A stretch of DNA of 64,000 bases from Bacillus sp. (in: firmicutes) (GCA_017656295.1 JACDOC010000004.1:62001-126000), one strand, 5' to 3'. Positions 44,342-54,208 are shown, counted from the first letter of the stretch. Made by a program: numbers and translations. The notes: generated by a model from the letters alone, not told the origin.

Positions 44342-44695
44342 TTATGAAGGAAACTTTTCTATCTCTTCGACAATTGATTCCCCTTCACTATAGTCAGTGT
44401 CTAACCATTGCCATTTTTCATATAACATAATTCTACCATCAGGCAAAATCTTAGGAATGGATTTACATTTTCCACCCCTAATCTCGTTTTTGATATTAAC
44501 GTGATTATATCTAAATTCTAGACTACCATCATTATTAACTATTCCTATAAGCATTCCGCTTACTATTTCACCACCCGAATATGTAGCAGTAATGATATTT
44601 CCCTCTTGTTTGTAATGAAAATAAGTTTTTGAAGAAACTTCACCATTACTGGTATTTTCAACAGAGACAAAAATCCGATTATTGTAGTTAATCAA
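44342..44695 (-). CDS. Conserved small beta-rich protein
   Basis: A 117-residue protein of repeated beta strands ([53 protein letters not shown]). Relatives in Bacillus are often labelled N-acetylglutamate synthase, but nothing here resembles such an enzyme, so that label should not be trusted. GGGGGAG precedes the ATG. It stands alone in the decayed island. Function unknown. Confidence 0.6.
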   Translation of the reverse strand: MINYNNRIFVSVENTSNGEVSSKTYFHYKQEGNIITATYSGGEIVSGMLIGIVNNDGSLEFRYNHVNIKNEIRGGKCKSIPKILPDGRIMLYEKWQWLDTDYSEGESIVEEIEKFPS

Positions 44696-44846
44696 TTAAA
44701 TCTCCCCCAATAAAGTTTTTGATAATTATAACAACTTAAAAGGCTTGGTGTGAATATTTTTTACATAATTTACCGACATTTTTTCAACTAAACTGTCCTT
44801 TAATTGAATACGAAAATCAACAACACTCTTTAATGGAGCATTTAAA

Positions 44847-44878
44847 ATAAAAACGCCACCCCGATCGGAGTGACGCCC
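44847..44878 (-). terminator. Terminator
   Basis: GGCGTCACTCCGATCGGGGTGGCG folds into a stem with one mismatch, followed on the minus strand by TTTTTATTTT. It ends the cluster 45010-46471. Confidence 0.8.
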
Positions 44879-44930
44879 TGCTTCAACAAATTATCTACGA
44901 TACCATCGTATCATGTCTGACACGAAATAA

Positions 44931-44974
44931 TCTGCCTTCTTTCTGCCAAAAATCTGCCGTTTTTCTGCCAATTT
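44931..44974. repeat. Four direct repeats with an exact 11-bp period
   Basis: TCTGCC occurs at 44931, 44942, 44953 and 44964 (GGCAGA on the minus strand), each followed by five AT-rich variable bases. Confidence 0.9.
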
Positions 44975-45009
44975 TCTTTCACAAAAATAACAGACGTTTC
45001 TATAACTTC

Positions 45010-45207
45010 TTAATTAATCTCCATAAATCTAGGAACCATTTTTCCTTCATGTTCTACCTCTTCAAAAAACATATCATATGGCCTTGCGAATTCTTCACCT
45101 TTCTCATTTTTATAAACAACTAATTTTTCTTCAGTTTCAGTATGTTTAGCGATACAAATTAATTCATAAATGTCACCTTTATAGTGCCTATATTTTTTCT
45201 TTTCCAC
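45010..45207 (-). CDS. DUF1653 family protein
   Basis: A 65-residue protein with the DUF1653 pattern (KYRHYKGDIYELICIAKHTETEEKLVVYK, then FARPYDMFFEEV). These small SH3-like proteins are common on phages and mobile elements; function unknown. AGAGGTG lies upstream of the ATG. It is the last gene of a run of small genes from 46471 downwards. Confidence 0.82.
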   Translation of the reverse strand: MEKKKYRHYKGDIYELICIAKHTETEEKLVVYKNEKGEEFARPYDMFFEEVEHEGKMVPRFMEIN

Positions 45208-45241
45208 GTTATAATCACCTCTGTTGTATGGGGAAGCTAAG

Positions 45242-45673
45242 TCATTCGGAAAACAATAAATATAATTGAACTGCTAACAACACAAGAGAAAAGAAGCCAA
45301 CAATAATCCAGTTTTCTATATTTACAGCATAACCTATTGCTGGTGTACAAATTAAGGTAACAACCAAATCCAAAATATTTTGTCTCTTTCTCCGTTTCCT
45401 TTCTGGTGACCCTTCCTCAACTTCGTACTCTTTTACGGACCAATAACGTAAATCATTTTCAACAAAATATCGTTCGTATTCATCGTCGGAGGGAAAGGGA
45501 AGCTCCAAACACACATCATCACTAAGCAAAGATTCTCGATAAGCTTCATCACTAGATACGTTATGTACTAATTTTTTAACGGCATCGTGTTTATTTTCAG
45601 CCCAAAACACTTTTAAATAATCATCATCGTAGTATTGAAAAAAATCTTGGTGTTCGAACACATATATCTTCAC
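45242..45673 (-). CDS. Small protein with two C-terminal membrane helices
   Basis: A 143-residue protein. The first 95 residues are soluble and acidic (DDDYLKVFWAENKHDAVKKLV), then a basic patch (ERKRRKRQN) and two hydrophobic segments. It begins with a GTG that overlaps the upstream stop by four bases, after AAGGAGGGG, so it is coupled to the preceding gene. No family recognised. Confidence 0.6.
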   Translation of the reverse strand: MKIYVFEHQDFFQYYDDDYLKVFWAENKHDAVKKLVHNVSSDEAYRESLLSDDVCLELPFPSDDEYERYFVENDLRYWSVKEYEVEEGSPERKRRKRQNILDLVVTLICTPAIGYAVNIENWIIVGFFSLVLLAVQLYLLFSE

Positions 45674-46008
45674 TCAGTATCCCCTCCTTCACGTTCAGGA
45701 AGGGAAACGTCAGGTTTCCACCCATGCAAATGTGCACCAAGTTTTGGAAAATCATATTCAGGAAAGAGTTTTTCTTTTAACTCTGAATTATCTTTAAACA
45801 TATCACCTAAAGCCGGAAGTTTCTTTTCTTCTTTTTCTTTAACATCATTCACTAATTCATCTAATTTCGTTTTAAGTAACTCTAAATCATTTTCAATCCC
45901 TTTAATCCGCACTCTCAGACCAGCCCATAGCTCACCATTTGAGCGTCTGATCGCACTATACACTAAATCGTATAACTCTTTTTCCGTTAAATCTTTAACA
46001 GTTCTCAT
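45670..46008 (-). CDS. Hypothetical coiled-coil protein
   Basis: A 112-residue hydrophilic protein with a likely coiled coil (RIKGIENDLELLKTKLDELVNDVKEKEEKK) and a proline-rich acidic end. AAGGGAG precedes the ATG. It overlaps its downstream neighbour by four bases, and the stop of the upstream small gene by four. No family recognised; such genes are frequent in integrated elements. Confidence 0.55.
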   Translation of the reverse strand: MRTVKDLTEKELYDLVYSAIRRSNGELWAGLRVRIKGIENDLELLKTKLDELVNDVKEKEEKKLPALGDMFKDNSELKEKLFPEYDFPKLGAHLHGWKPDVSLPEREGGDTE

Positions 46009-46109
46009 TTTCTTTTCTCCCTTCTTTTCTTTAATTTTTTCTGTTTTTCATCTGATTCCCTTAAAAACTTTCGAAGCATCTTTTCAAAATTTCTTTTCCT
46101 CTTTTTCAA
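46005..46109 (-). CDS. Very basic small peptide
   Basis: A 34-residue peptide, half Lys/Arg (MKKRKRNFEKMLRKFLRESD as start). A TTG start after GAGGTGA is proposed; the open frame extends upstream to 46289 but that part overlaps a terminator and is unlike protein. It may be coupled to the following gene by ATGA overlap. Weak call. Confidence 0.35.
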   Translation of the reverse strand: MKKRKRNFEKMLRKFLRESDEKQKKLKKRREKRK

Positions 46110-46140
46110 ACGTGTCACCTCGAATTGTTTTTTCACAGAC

Positions 46141-46167
46141 AAAAAAGGACTGTCTAAAAGACAGCCC
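46141..46167 (-). terminator. Terminator
   Basis: GGGCTGTCT and AGACAGTCC form a 9-bp stem with a wobble pair over a three-base loop, followed by TTTTTT on the minus strand. It closes the XRE regulator gene. Confidence 0.8.
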
Positions 46168-46285
46168 CTGTCCGTGATAGGAGGAATAATGGGTAAACAT
46201 CTATTGCTGATGTTTTTAACGTGTTTTCCCATTTCTTTTTTGACGCTGAGAAAACAGGGGCACCAACTATACGTTGGCGATAACG

Positions 46286-46471
46286 TCAATCAATGAACTT
46301 AAACGAAGGATAAAACTCCTCGATTAATTTTTTAATAATCTCTTCAGATGATGTTCTTTTTCCCGATTCGATATACGACAAATATGATTGACTGATACCA
46401 ATTTGTTTTGCTAAATCGGCTTGGCTTAGCTCTTGCAATCTTCGCAACTTGCGTATTGTATCTCCTCGCAT
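46286..46471 (-). CDS. XRE-family transcriptional regulator
   Basis: A 61-residue protein that is one complete HTH_3 domain (IRKLRRLQELSQADLAKQIG, then ISQSYLSYIESGKR). It binds DNA and probably controls the small genes around it or a lost element. It lies next to the integrase stump, the usual setting for regulators of integrated elements. Confidence 0.8.
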   Translation of the reverse strand: MRGDTIRKLRRLQELSQADLAKQIGISQSYLSYIESGKRTSSEEIIKKLIEEFYPSFKFID

Positions 46472-46533
46472 TTTTCATTTACTCCCCTCCCCTGAATCGT
46501 GATAATTTATGACATGAACTAAAAAAATTAATT

Positions 46534-46986
46534 TCACATACAAAAAAAAGAAAAACAAAAAGACATTGCGATAATAGCTTTGTTTCTGGCTTCGATATAG
46601 GTATTAAAAGAAAATGAATTAATCATTTTGTTTACTTCTTCACTTGTTAAACCTTCTACAACTTTTTTCGGAACTTTTGGAACAGGTACTTTTGCCATTG
46701 GATTTTCTTTCAAATATTTTTCTTTCACACACCAATTAAAAAATGCTGAAATCATTTTATACATCGAGACGATACTTTGAGGTTGTAAGCCTTGTTTTTG
46801 TTTCTGACGAATATATGCACTAAGATCAAAGTGAGTAATATTTTCTAACTCTGTTAGCCTTCTTTTCTCTTCTAAGAAGTTGATTAGTTGTTTATATTCT
46901 TGACGTTTATTTTTCATCGTTTTTTCTGTAAAACCTTTGATCGTGCAAAAGTAGTAATATTCTTCTAATACATCACGTAAAAACAA
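46534..46986 (-). pseudogene. Tyrosine recombinase/integrase, catalytic domain lost
   Basis: About 150 residues. The SAM-like core-binding domain is clear (YYYFCTIKGFTEKTMKNKRQ, then FFNWCVKEKYLKENPMAKVP and LTSEEVNKMINSF), but after NKAIIAM the frame ends in a short unrelated tail. The Arg-His-Arg-Tyr catalytic domain is absent. The start is uncertain: TTG at 46986 follows AAGGTGG, which itself lies in a terminator-like hairpin. It is the stump of an integrated element's integrase, 120 bp from yneF. Confidence 0.8.
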
Positions 46987-46987
46987 T

Positions 46988-47036
46988 AAAAAAACCACCT
47001 TCCCTGCTGAATCTTTCAACAGAAAAAGTGGTTTTT
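46988..47036 (-). terminator. Terminator directly upstream of the integrase stump
   Basis: AAAAACCACTTT pairs with AAGGTGGTTTTT and leads into a run of T on the minus strand; the 3' arm contains the putative ribosome site of the stump. Confidence 0.7.
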
Positions 47037-47174
47037 GAGAAGGATAAACCAATTTAGACAGTTATTGTGATGAAAGTTAAACCAATTTTGAAAAATTGTT
47101 TGTGAAAAACTGATATTTTAAAACTGTCTATCCTTCAAGAAATGTTGTCATATCAAGGTTATAGTGCCTTTCTT

Positions 47175-47387
47175 TTATTTGATTTGTTTGTTCATCGCAT
47201 TCATCATTTGGTTGATTTTCTTTTGGGATGGTTTCATTCCCATTTGCATCATCATTACTTTTAGCATTTGTTCATTAATCGGCGGATTTTTCTTTAAATA
47301 GCTCATCATATATTTACGAGCAATGAAAAATCCTAGTGCTACTCCGGCAATTAACGCCAGAATACCGACTAGAATAACATCCCACAT
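47175..47387 (-). CDS. yneF: UPF0154 membrane protein YneF
   Basis: A 70-residue protein with one membrane helix ([23 protein letters not shown]) and a conserved Met-rich end ([24 protein letters not shown]). This is the UPF0154/YneF signature. It follows sirA as in B. subtilis. GGAGG precedes the ATG. Function unknown. Confidence 0.95.
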   Translation of the reverse strand: MWDVILVGILALIAGVALGFFIARKYMMSYLKKNPPINEQMLKVMMMQMGMKPSQKKINQMMNAMNKQIK

Positions 47388-47467
47388 CTTCTATTTCCTC
47401 CTTCATGTTGTCTACCATACAGTGTACTAAACCTTGTAACATAATACAATATTTCCATTCATTTTTC

Positions 47468-47914
47468 TCAAGTAATTATATAATTCCTCTCTTTTAACGG
47501 TTTTAACCAACCATACCGTTCATTTTGCAAATCAATCGCTAACAATCGTCCGTCCATTTGTCGAAGCGCTTCAAAAAAAAACGATTCGGCATCATAGCTT
47601 CCCCAAGCATATAACAATAATTTCCGTTTATTAATTTCTAACTGTGCTCGATTTGATTCATCTTCCCTACCAATCCAATACACGTTTCCTTCTGAAACAT
47701 AGTCACTTCGTTTACTCAATCGCTGAGAAATCATTCGATGCAGGTGCAATAAAGGAAAGGGAAGTGTTATATATTGAATTTGTTGTTCAATAATTTGTTT
47801 TAAATCACTTGGTGCATATTGGTGTTCATGAAATAAATTGTAGAACAATCGCTCACGGCCATAAAAAAAGTTCGCTATATCTTCCGAAATGGAATAAATA
47901 TGATAACACCGCAT
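47468..47914 (-). CDS. sirA: Sporulation inhibitor of replication SirA
   Basis: A 148-residue protein, exactly the size of B. subtilis SirA (YneE), with the family start (YHIYSISEDIANFFYGRERLF). SirA is made under Spo0A control and binds DnaA domain I to block new replication rounds in sporulating cells. GGGGAGG sets the start at 47914. It lies between tkt (with an intervening GNAT gene) and yneF, matching the B. subtilis order. Confidence 0.9.
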   Translation of the reverse strand: MRCYHIYSISEDIANFFYGRERLFYNLFHEHQYAPSDLKQIIEQQIQYITLPFPLLHLHRMISQRLSKRSDYVSEGNVYWIGREDESNRAQLEINKRKLLLYAWGSYDAESFFFEALRQMDGRLLAIDLQNERYGWLKPLKERNYIIT

Positions 47915-47993
47915 CGTTCTCCTCCCCACGTCCACTTTTTTCTATTATAGCGAAACGAAACGTGGAGAAGTTGTCAAAAGCTGTTTGAAAGAT

Positions 47994-48515
47994 TCACTTT
48001 TTTTGTCGAATGTAGTCGAAGTTGTTGACTTTTTCATGTTTGAGGTCATACGAAAACATAACCATATCCAGTGCTTGTATTCCGAATTCGACATTTGGTT
48101 TTGAATACGCACGAAAAAAATCCCGTTTGATCTCTTTCATACGAAACCCACATTTTTGATAAAAAGCGATGTTATCTATGCTAGAGTTAGCTGTTCCAAC
48201 TTCCATTACACAAAAACCTTTATCTTGTGCCCAGTGTAAGAGATTTTGAACCATTAGTTTCCCCAATCCTTTTCCGCGACACTGCAGGACGACGGCTATG
48301 TTTTTCAATTCGACTGTCGTCTCATTTATTGGTATACAATGAGCAACACCGATTGTTTCATCCTCGACCGTGAAACGAAACATCCATCCTTTTCGAAAAT
48401 AAGAGCGAACCATCCATTCATCTTCATCTGCAAGTAATAAAAGTTCGAGATACTTTTCACGTTCGGATGGTGAAAGTTCTTGTCTTTTTATTAGCGCTAT
48501 TATGTATGCCTCCAA
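47994..48515 (-). CDS. GNAT-family acetyltransferase
   Basis: A 173-residue GNAT enzyme: LKNIAVVLQCRGKGLGKLMV is the acetyl-CoA loop and IAFYQKCGFRMKEI the closing helix-strand. Substrate unknown. The start is unusual: TTG at 48515 overlaps the strong GGAGG site, while the codons at ideal spacing behind GGAGG are ATA ATA. It sits between tkt and sirA, which adjoin in B. subtilis, so it is an insertion relative to that order. Confidence 0.8.
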   Translation of the reverse strand: MEAYIIALIKRQELSPSEREKYLELLLLADEDEWMVRSYFRKGWMFRFTVEDETIGVAHCIPINETTVELKNIAVVLQCRGKGLGKLMVQNLLHWAQDKGFCVMEVGTANSSIDNIAFYQKCGFRMKEIKRDFFRAYSKPNVEFGIQALDMVMFSYDLKHEKVNNFDYIRQKK

Positions 48516-48523
48516 TCCCCTAA

Positions 48524-48554
48524 TAAAAAAAAGAGGGCGAACGAATCGCCCTCG
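48524..48554 (-). terminator. Terminator of tkt
   Basis: GAGGGCGA pairs with TCGCCCTC over five bases, followed by eight T on the minus strand. Confidence 0.9.
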
Positions 48555-48563
48555 GATAATACA

Positions 48564-50570
48564 TTATTGATTAAGTAATGCCTTTACACGAGCTACAACG
48601 TTTTCAACCGTAAAGCCGTATTCTTTCATGATTGTTGATCCAGGGGCAGATGCTCCAAAACGATCAATAGCTAAAATATCACCTTCGTCACCAACGTAGC
48701 GTTCCCAACCAAGAGATGCTGCCATTTCGATCGCAAGACGCTTTTTCACTTCTTTCGGTAAAACGGATTGTTTGTATTCTGCCGATTGTGCTTCAAAACG
48801 ATCCCAAGAAGGCATACTTACCACCGCTACCTCAATACCTTCTTCACGTAAAACTTTTTGAGCTTCCACGGCTAAGCTTACTTCTGAACCAGATGCTAGA
48901 AGTAAGGCATCCGCTGTTTCTTTCGCAGCTGGTGAAATTACATATGCTCCTTTTTCCACCCCTTCTTGTGCACGTTCAGCTGTACCTTCAAGCGTTGGTA
49001 AGTTTTGGCGTGTTAACACAAGCGCGGTAGGAGTGGACTTGGAAGTGACGGCTAAACGCCATGCCGCTGCTGTTTCATTGGCATCTGCAGGACGAATAAC
49101 AGACAAGTTTGGCATCGCCCGTAATGATGGAAGCTGTTCAATCGGCTCGTGAGTCGGACCATCTTCCCCAACAGCGATACTATCATGCGTAAATACATAC
49201 GTCACAGGAAGTCCCATAAGCGCAGCTAAACGGATCGCTGGACGCAAGTAATCAGAGAAAACGAAGAACGTACCTCCGTAGACATGTAATCCACCATGTA
49301 ACGCCATCCCGTTCATGGCTGCCCCCATCGCAAATTCACGCACACCAAACCAAATGTTACGACCTTCATAGGAGCCTGGTAAGAAATCTTTATCTCCTTT
49401 AATCGTCGTTTTATTGGATCCCGCTAAGTCTGCCGATCCACCGATGAATGAAGGTAGATTTTTCGCAATCGCATTTAACACTTCTCCAGAAGAAGCACGA
49501 CTTGCTAAACTTGTTCCAACCTCGTAAACTGGAATGTCTTTATCCCATCCTTCTGGTAATTCACCTTTTATCGCTTTTTCTAATTGTTCTCCAAGTTCAG
49601 GGAAAGCCTTTTTATATTCAGCAAACATTGCTTTCCATTCTTTTTCTTTTTCAGAACCAGGAATGACCACTTTTTCTTCAAAGCGAGCATAAACTTCTTC
49701 AGGTACATAAAAATCTTCTTCGAATGTCCATTTATACGCTTCTTTCGTTAATTTTAGTTCGTCTGCACCTAATGGAGCGCCGTGTACATCAGACGTACCA
49801 GCTTTATTTGGTGAACCGTATCCAATGACCGTTTTGACCTCAATCATTGTTGGGCGTGTTTGATCAGCTTTCGCTTCTTCAATGGCTTTGGCTAACGCGT
49901 TTAGATCATTGCCATCTTCTACACGAATATATTGCCATCCGTATGCTAAGAAGCGATCTTTCACACTTTCAGAGAAAGACTTATGAAGTTCTCCATCTAA
50001 TGAGATATCGTTTGAATCGTAAAGAACGATCAATTTTCCAAGTTTTAAGTGACCTGCTAAAGATGCTGCTTCTTGAGAAACTCCTTCCATTAAATCCCCG
50101 TCACCGCAAATGGTGTATGTATAGTGGTCAATTACAGGGAAGTTTTCTTTGTTATAAACACTTGCTAAATGGCGCTCCGCCATTGCCATACCGACAGCCA
50201 TAGCAATACCTTGTCCAAGTGGACCAGTCGTTGCTTCAACTCCTGGAGTATGACCGAATTCTGGATGCCCTGGTGTTTTTGAACCCCATTGACGGAAGTT
50301 TTTCAAGTCATCCATTGTTACATCATATCCAGATAGATGAAGCAAACTGTATAATAGCATCGAGCCATGACCAGCAGATAGGACAAATCGGTCGCGGTTA
50401 AACCATTGAGGGTTTTTTGGGTTATGATTCATAAAACGCGTCCATAGCGTATATGCCATTGGTGCTGCCCCCATAGGCATACCTGGATGTCCAGAATTTG
50501 CTTTTTCAATCGCATCAATCGATAACGTACGAATCGTATTAATCGCGAGTTGATCCGTTTTATCAAACAT
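48564..50570 (-). CDS. tkt: Transketolase
   Basis: A 668-residue thiamine-diphosphate enzyme of the pentose phosphate pathway. Visible landmarks: [28 protein letters not shown], the ThDP motif [14 protein letters not shown], and in the pyrimidine domain [18 protein letters not shown]. Length is normal for the family. AAAGGATG places the start at 50570. The neighbourhood (ynzC upstream, sirA downstream) is as in B. subtilis. Confidence 0.97.
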   Translation of the reverse strand: MFDKTDQLAINTIRTLSIDAIEKANSGHPGMPMGAAPMAYTLWTRFMNHNPKNPQWFNRDRFVLSAGHGSMLLYSLLHLSGYDVTMDDLKNFRQWGSKTPGHPEFGHTPGVEATTGPLGQGIAMAVGMAMAERHLASVYNKENFPVIDHYTYTICGDGDLMEGVSQEAASLAGHLKLGKLIVLYDSNDISLDGELHKSFSESVKDRFLAYGWQYIRVEDGNDLNALAKAIEEAKADQTRPTMIEVKTVIGYGSPNKAGTSDVHGAPLGADELKLTKEAYKWTFEEDFYVPEEVYARFEEKVVIPGSEKEKEWKAMFAEYKKAFPELGEQLEKAIKGELPEGWDKDIPVYEVGTSLASRASSGEVLNAIAKNLPSFIGGSADLAGSNKTTIKGDKDFLPGSYEGRNIWFGVREFAMGAAMNGMALHGGLHVYGGTFFVFSDYLRPAIRLAALMGLPVTYVFTHDSIAVGEDGPTHEPIEQLPSLRAMPNLSVIRPADANETAAAWRLAVTSKSTPTALVLTRQNLPTLEGTAERAQEGVEKGAYVISPAAKETADALLLASGSEVSLAVEAQKVLREEGIEVAVVSMPSWDRFEAQSAEYKQSVLPKEVKKRLAIEMAASLGWERYVGDEGDILAIDRFGASAPGSTIMKEYGFTVENVVARVKALLNQ

Positions 50571-50730
50571 GATATACATCCTTTCTATAATAACCTTACT
50601 CTATAATATTAATCCCCTTTTCAACGGAAAACAACCGAAAAGAATAAGAAATCAGACGTCTTACCAATATAAACGTTAGCTTTAGACTATTGATCAATAA
50701 AAATTAGCTTAAATTCGTTCAAACTCTAAT

Positions 50731-50771
50731 AAAAGTAAGAAAGCTCGAACCATTTTTTTCTGTTCGAGCTT
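50731..50771 (-). terminator. Terminator of ynzC
   Basis: AAGCTCGAAC pairs with GTTCGAGCTT, followed by a T-rich run on the minus strand. Confidence 0.8.
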
Positions 50772-50780
50772 GTTGGAAAA

Positions 50781-51014
50781 TTAATGATATTTTTTCTTCA
50801 ATTGAATGTCACGAAGTTTCTTCGGAGTCACTTCATCCCCATTTGGATCGAAAATGCGTACATTTTCAATCGTTTTTTTCATGGATTGACGGAAAGCTTG
50901 TAAATATTCTCCACGAAGGCGACTTTGTTCCTTCGCTTCCTCCTCGGTCAAGCCGACTGATTTTGCTTTTTTGGCAAGTTCATTAATTCGAGCGATTTTC
51001 TCTTTTGAAAGCAT
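50781..51014 (-). CDS. ynzC: DUF896 protein YnzC
   Basis: A 77-residue helical protein of the UPF0291/DUF896 family (KIARINELAKKAKSVGLTEEE, then LRGEYLQAFRQSMKKTIENV). In B. subtilis ynzC belongs to the yneA operon and is SOS-induced. Here too it follows yneA and yneB on the same strand. Function unknown. Confidence 0.95.
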   Translation of the reverse strand: MLSKEKIARINELAKKAKSVGLTEEEAKEQSRLRGEYLQAFRQSMKKTIENVRIFDPNGDEVTPKKLRDIQLKKKYH

Positions 51015-51080
51015 TGTTTTGCCCCTTTTCCTTTCTAGACTATCGTCATCTTACAAAAATCATCGCTATTTGACAAGTGT

Positions 51081-52072
<992 letters not shown>

Positions 52073-52088
52073 TCATGATCCCTCCAAC

Positions 52089-52102
52089 CGAATGTTTGTT
52101 CG
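52089..52102. promoter_or_regulatory. LexA box 1 (yneA-lexA)
   Basis: CGAATGTTTGTTCG, one mismatch to CGAAC-N4-GTTCG, downstream of the yneA -10 box. Confidence 0.75.
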
Positions 52103-52107
52103 ATTTG

Positions 52108-52137
52108 ATTATAGTACGAACATCCGTTTGGTGTCAA
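52108..52137 (-). promoter_or_regulatory. Promoter of yneA
   Basis: On the minus strand TTGACA and TATAAT, 18 bases apart, with LexA box 2 between them. Confidence 0.85.
52117..52130. promoter_or_regulatory. LexA box 2 (yneA-lexA)
   Basis: CGAACATCCGTTTG, matching the consensus CGAAC-N4-GTTYG, lies in the yneA promoter spacer. Confidence 0.85.
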
Positions 52138-52145
52138 CAAAAAAC

Positions 52146-52159
52146 TCGAACTTATGTTT
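52146..52159. promoter_or_regulatory. LexA box 3 (yneA-lexA)
   Basis: CGAACTTATGTTTG overlaps the -35 box of lexA and so allows autoregulation. Confidence 0.85.
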
Positions 52160-52186
52160 GTATTTGTTGGAAAGACATGCTATAAT
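52158..52186 (+). promoter_or_regulatory. Promoter of lexA
   Basis: TTGTAT and TATAAT with 17 bases between, 35 bases before the start codon. Confidence 0.8.
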
Positions 52187-52220
52187 ATTACCAACAGAAG
52201 TGAGATCGAGGTGCGTAACG

Positions 52221-52841
52221 ATGAAAAAATTAACGAAGCGACAACAAGATATTTTAGAGTTTATTAAAGAAGAAGTTCGGAAAAAAGGATACCCACCTTC
52301 CGTTCGCGAAATCGGTGAAGCTGTCGGTTTGGCCTCAAGTTCAACCGTTCATGGCCATTTAGCTCGCTTAGAGAGCAAAGGTCTCATCCGCCGGGATCCG
52401 ACGAAGCCTCGTGCAATAGAAATTCTCGACTTAGAGGAAGATCAAATTCCAAAACAGAACGTAGTCAATGTCCCTATTGTCGGTAAAGTAACCGCTGGAC
52501 AACCGATTACGGCCATTGAAAATGTGGAGGAATACTTTCCACTTCCAGAACGGCTGGCTCCAGCTGATGAGCAAGTGTTTATGCTGGAAGTTATGGGAGA
52601 TAGTATGATTGACGCTGGAATATTAGACGGCGATTACGTTATTGTCCGTCAGCAAAAGACAGCGAATAACGGAGATATTGTGGTAGCAATGACCGAAGAT
52701 AATGAAGCAACAGTTAAACGATTCTTTAAAGAAAAAGATATGATTCGCCTTCAACCAGAAAACCCAACATTAGAACCGATTTTTTTACGAAATGTAACGA
52801 TTTTAGGAAAAGTGATTGGTGTATACCGTCAAATTCATTAA
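52221..52841 (+). CDS. lexA: SOS repressor LexA
   Basis: A 206-residue repressor: winged helix ([20 protein letters not shown], then [16 protein letters not shown]), the self-cleavage site Ala-Gly in VTAGQP, the catalytic Ser in GDSMIDAG and the Lys in EATVKRF. It represses the SOS genes until RecA filaments trigger its cleavage. The ATG at 52221 follows GAGGTG; the open frame reaches further up through the operator and is not used. Confidence 0.97.
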   Translation: MKKLTKRQQDILEFIKEEVRKKGYPPSVREIGEAVGLASSSTVHGHLARLESKGLIRRDPTKPRAIEILDLEEDQIPKQNVVNVPIVGKVTAGQPITAIENVEEYFPLPERLAPADEQVFMLEVMGDSMIDAGILDGDYVIVRQQKTANNGDIVVAMTEDNEATVKRFFKEKDMIRLQPENPTLEPIFLRNVTILGKVIGVYRQIH

Positions 52842-52849
52842 TTAATATG

Positions 52850-52882
52850 GCAAGTTCTTCTAACCGAAGAACTTGCTTTATT
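52850..52882 (+). terminator. Terminator after lexA
   Basis: GCAAGTTCTT and AAGAACTTGC form a 10-bp stem followed by TTTATTTAT. Confidence 0.8.
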
Positions 52883-52967
52883 TATGTGATATTTCATTTT
52901 CTATAACTGACTGGATCAATTTTGTAGTTCATGGACTTACAAACCATTAAACGTCACATTTTGTAAA

Positions 52968-53150
52968 GGGATGTTTTATTTCATTGTTGATTTTTAGCAC
53001 AGTTGTTCACACGGCGGCGACTCCAGCGGGGACAAAAAGCCAGGCAAGACCCAAACTTGAGCGTAGCGAGGGAAGCATCTTGCGGCTTTCCCGCGGAAAG
53101 CGTCCGCCACAAGCGTAACGTATAAAAATCAACAGTATCGTTTAACAGAC
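52968..53150 (-). repeat. Dispersed intergenic repeat, copy G
   Basis: A 183-bp copy, ends more diverged (GATGTTTTATTTCATTG and TTTAACAGAC). It lies between lexA and a convergent GNAT gene. Confidence 0.88.
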
Positions 53151-53247
53151 ATCAATATATGAACATTTGCTAGTTGCGTAAGTAAATATACACCCGGCCC
53201 ATACCCGATACAAATTGAGCGGAATAAGAATCAATTTAATCTTTCAT

Positions 53248-54084
53248 TTATGCCTGTCGATAATAGATCGAGTCCAAGATCGGCCGATAGCCGATTTCTT
53301 GATAAATATGGTTGGAAGTAGGGTTTGCTAAATCGGTATAAAGCGACGTACTTTTATAGCCCTGGTTGAGTAAGTGCTGTGATAAATGAGCAACACATGC
53401 GGTCGCGTAACCTTTTTTTCGTTCTTCCTTCGGCGTGAATACCAAATTGATGGTTACATTTGTTTTCGTCGGCCGGGTCCAACAAGCCATTGATACCGGT
53501 TGGCTATTAACTTCCCAAACAAAAACTCGTTCTTCTTTCATCAATTTGGTTGCTTCTTTCTTTGCCTCTTCAAACGTGATTACTTCTCCTATCTCTTCAC
53601 AAAATTCATGAATCCAACGGCAGATGATTGGAGTATCTTTTTCTACGGCTTTTCGAAATAACCCGTTTACTTTCGGAAGGGGTGCGACTTCCGTTAATTG
53701 ATAAATCCGTTGCCTCATTCGGACCTCGTACGTTACTTTTGCCAATCGTTCATATGCCTTAACGAGGGAATGAATGGTCTCTACTTCTCCTATCAATCCT
53801 GGCACTTGAATTTTTTGCTGATATAACCAAAGAGCAATGGCTTCTAAATCCTGTTCATCTAATGCAGAAAATGTCGCTACAATGATTTGTGCTGGGTTCG
53901 TTTGTAAAAACCCCATGACGACTCGATTCTCTTTTTCTACTAGTCCCATAAATATTGGAGAGTTGGTTTCATTTATTTTTAACAAAACGCCGTAAAATAA
54001 ATTGTGCGCCGCTTCGTTTTTTAGAAGCAATGGTTCCAGTTGTCTACGAAATAAATGTACTGAGTGATACTGTTTCCCCTGCAT
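53248..54084 (-). CDS. GNAT-family acetyltransferase, two-domain
   Basis: A 278-residue protein. The C-terminal half is a GNAT domain (INLVFTPKEERKKGYATACVAHL, SLYTDLANPTSNHIYQEIGYRP); the N-terminal 130 residues look like a degenerate second GNAT fold. Substrate unknown. GAGGGGAT sets the start at 54084. It is a single gene between repeat copy G and the DUF2935 gene. Confidence 0.82.
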   Translation of the reverse strand: MQGKQYHSVHLFRRQLEPLLLKNEAAHNLFYGVLLKINETNSPIFMGLVEKENRVVMGFLQTNPAQIIVATFSALDEQDLEAIALWLYQQKIQVPGLIGEVETIHSLVKAYERLAKVTYEVRMRQRIYQLTEVAPLPKVNGLFRKAVEKDTPIICRWIHEFCEEIGEVITFEEAKKEATKLMKEERVFVWEVNSQPVSMACWTRPTKTNVTINLVFTPKEERKKGYATACVAHLSQHLLNQGYKSTSLYTDLANPTSNHIYQEIGYRPILDSIYYRQA

Positions 54085-54208
54085 GTCCATCCCCTCATTC
54101 AATCATTTTTGGAATTTTTTAAAATTTTACCATCTGCTCTCCTAGTTATTCAATAAAAGAAAAACTGACCCACGAAGAAGAGTCAGTGAATGATGCTTGA
54201 CATACAGT

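Noticed and set aside
44342-44695. N-acetylglutamate synthase, the label often given to relatives
   Set aside because: The protein is a small beta-rich domain without acetyl-CoA or kinase-fold motifs.
46110-46289. N-terminal extension of the basic peptide at 46005-46109
   Set aside because: The extended frame runs across a terminator hairpin, has no start signal and does not look like protein.
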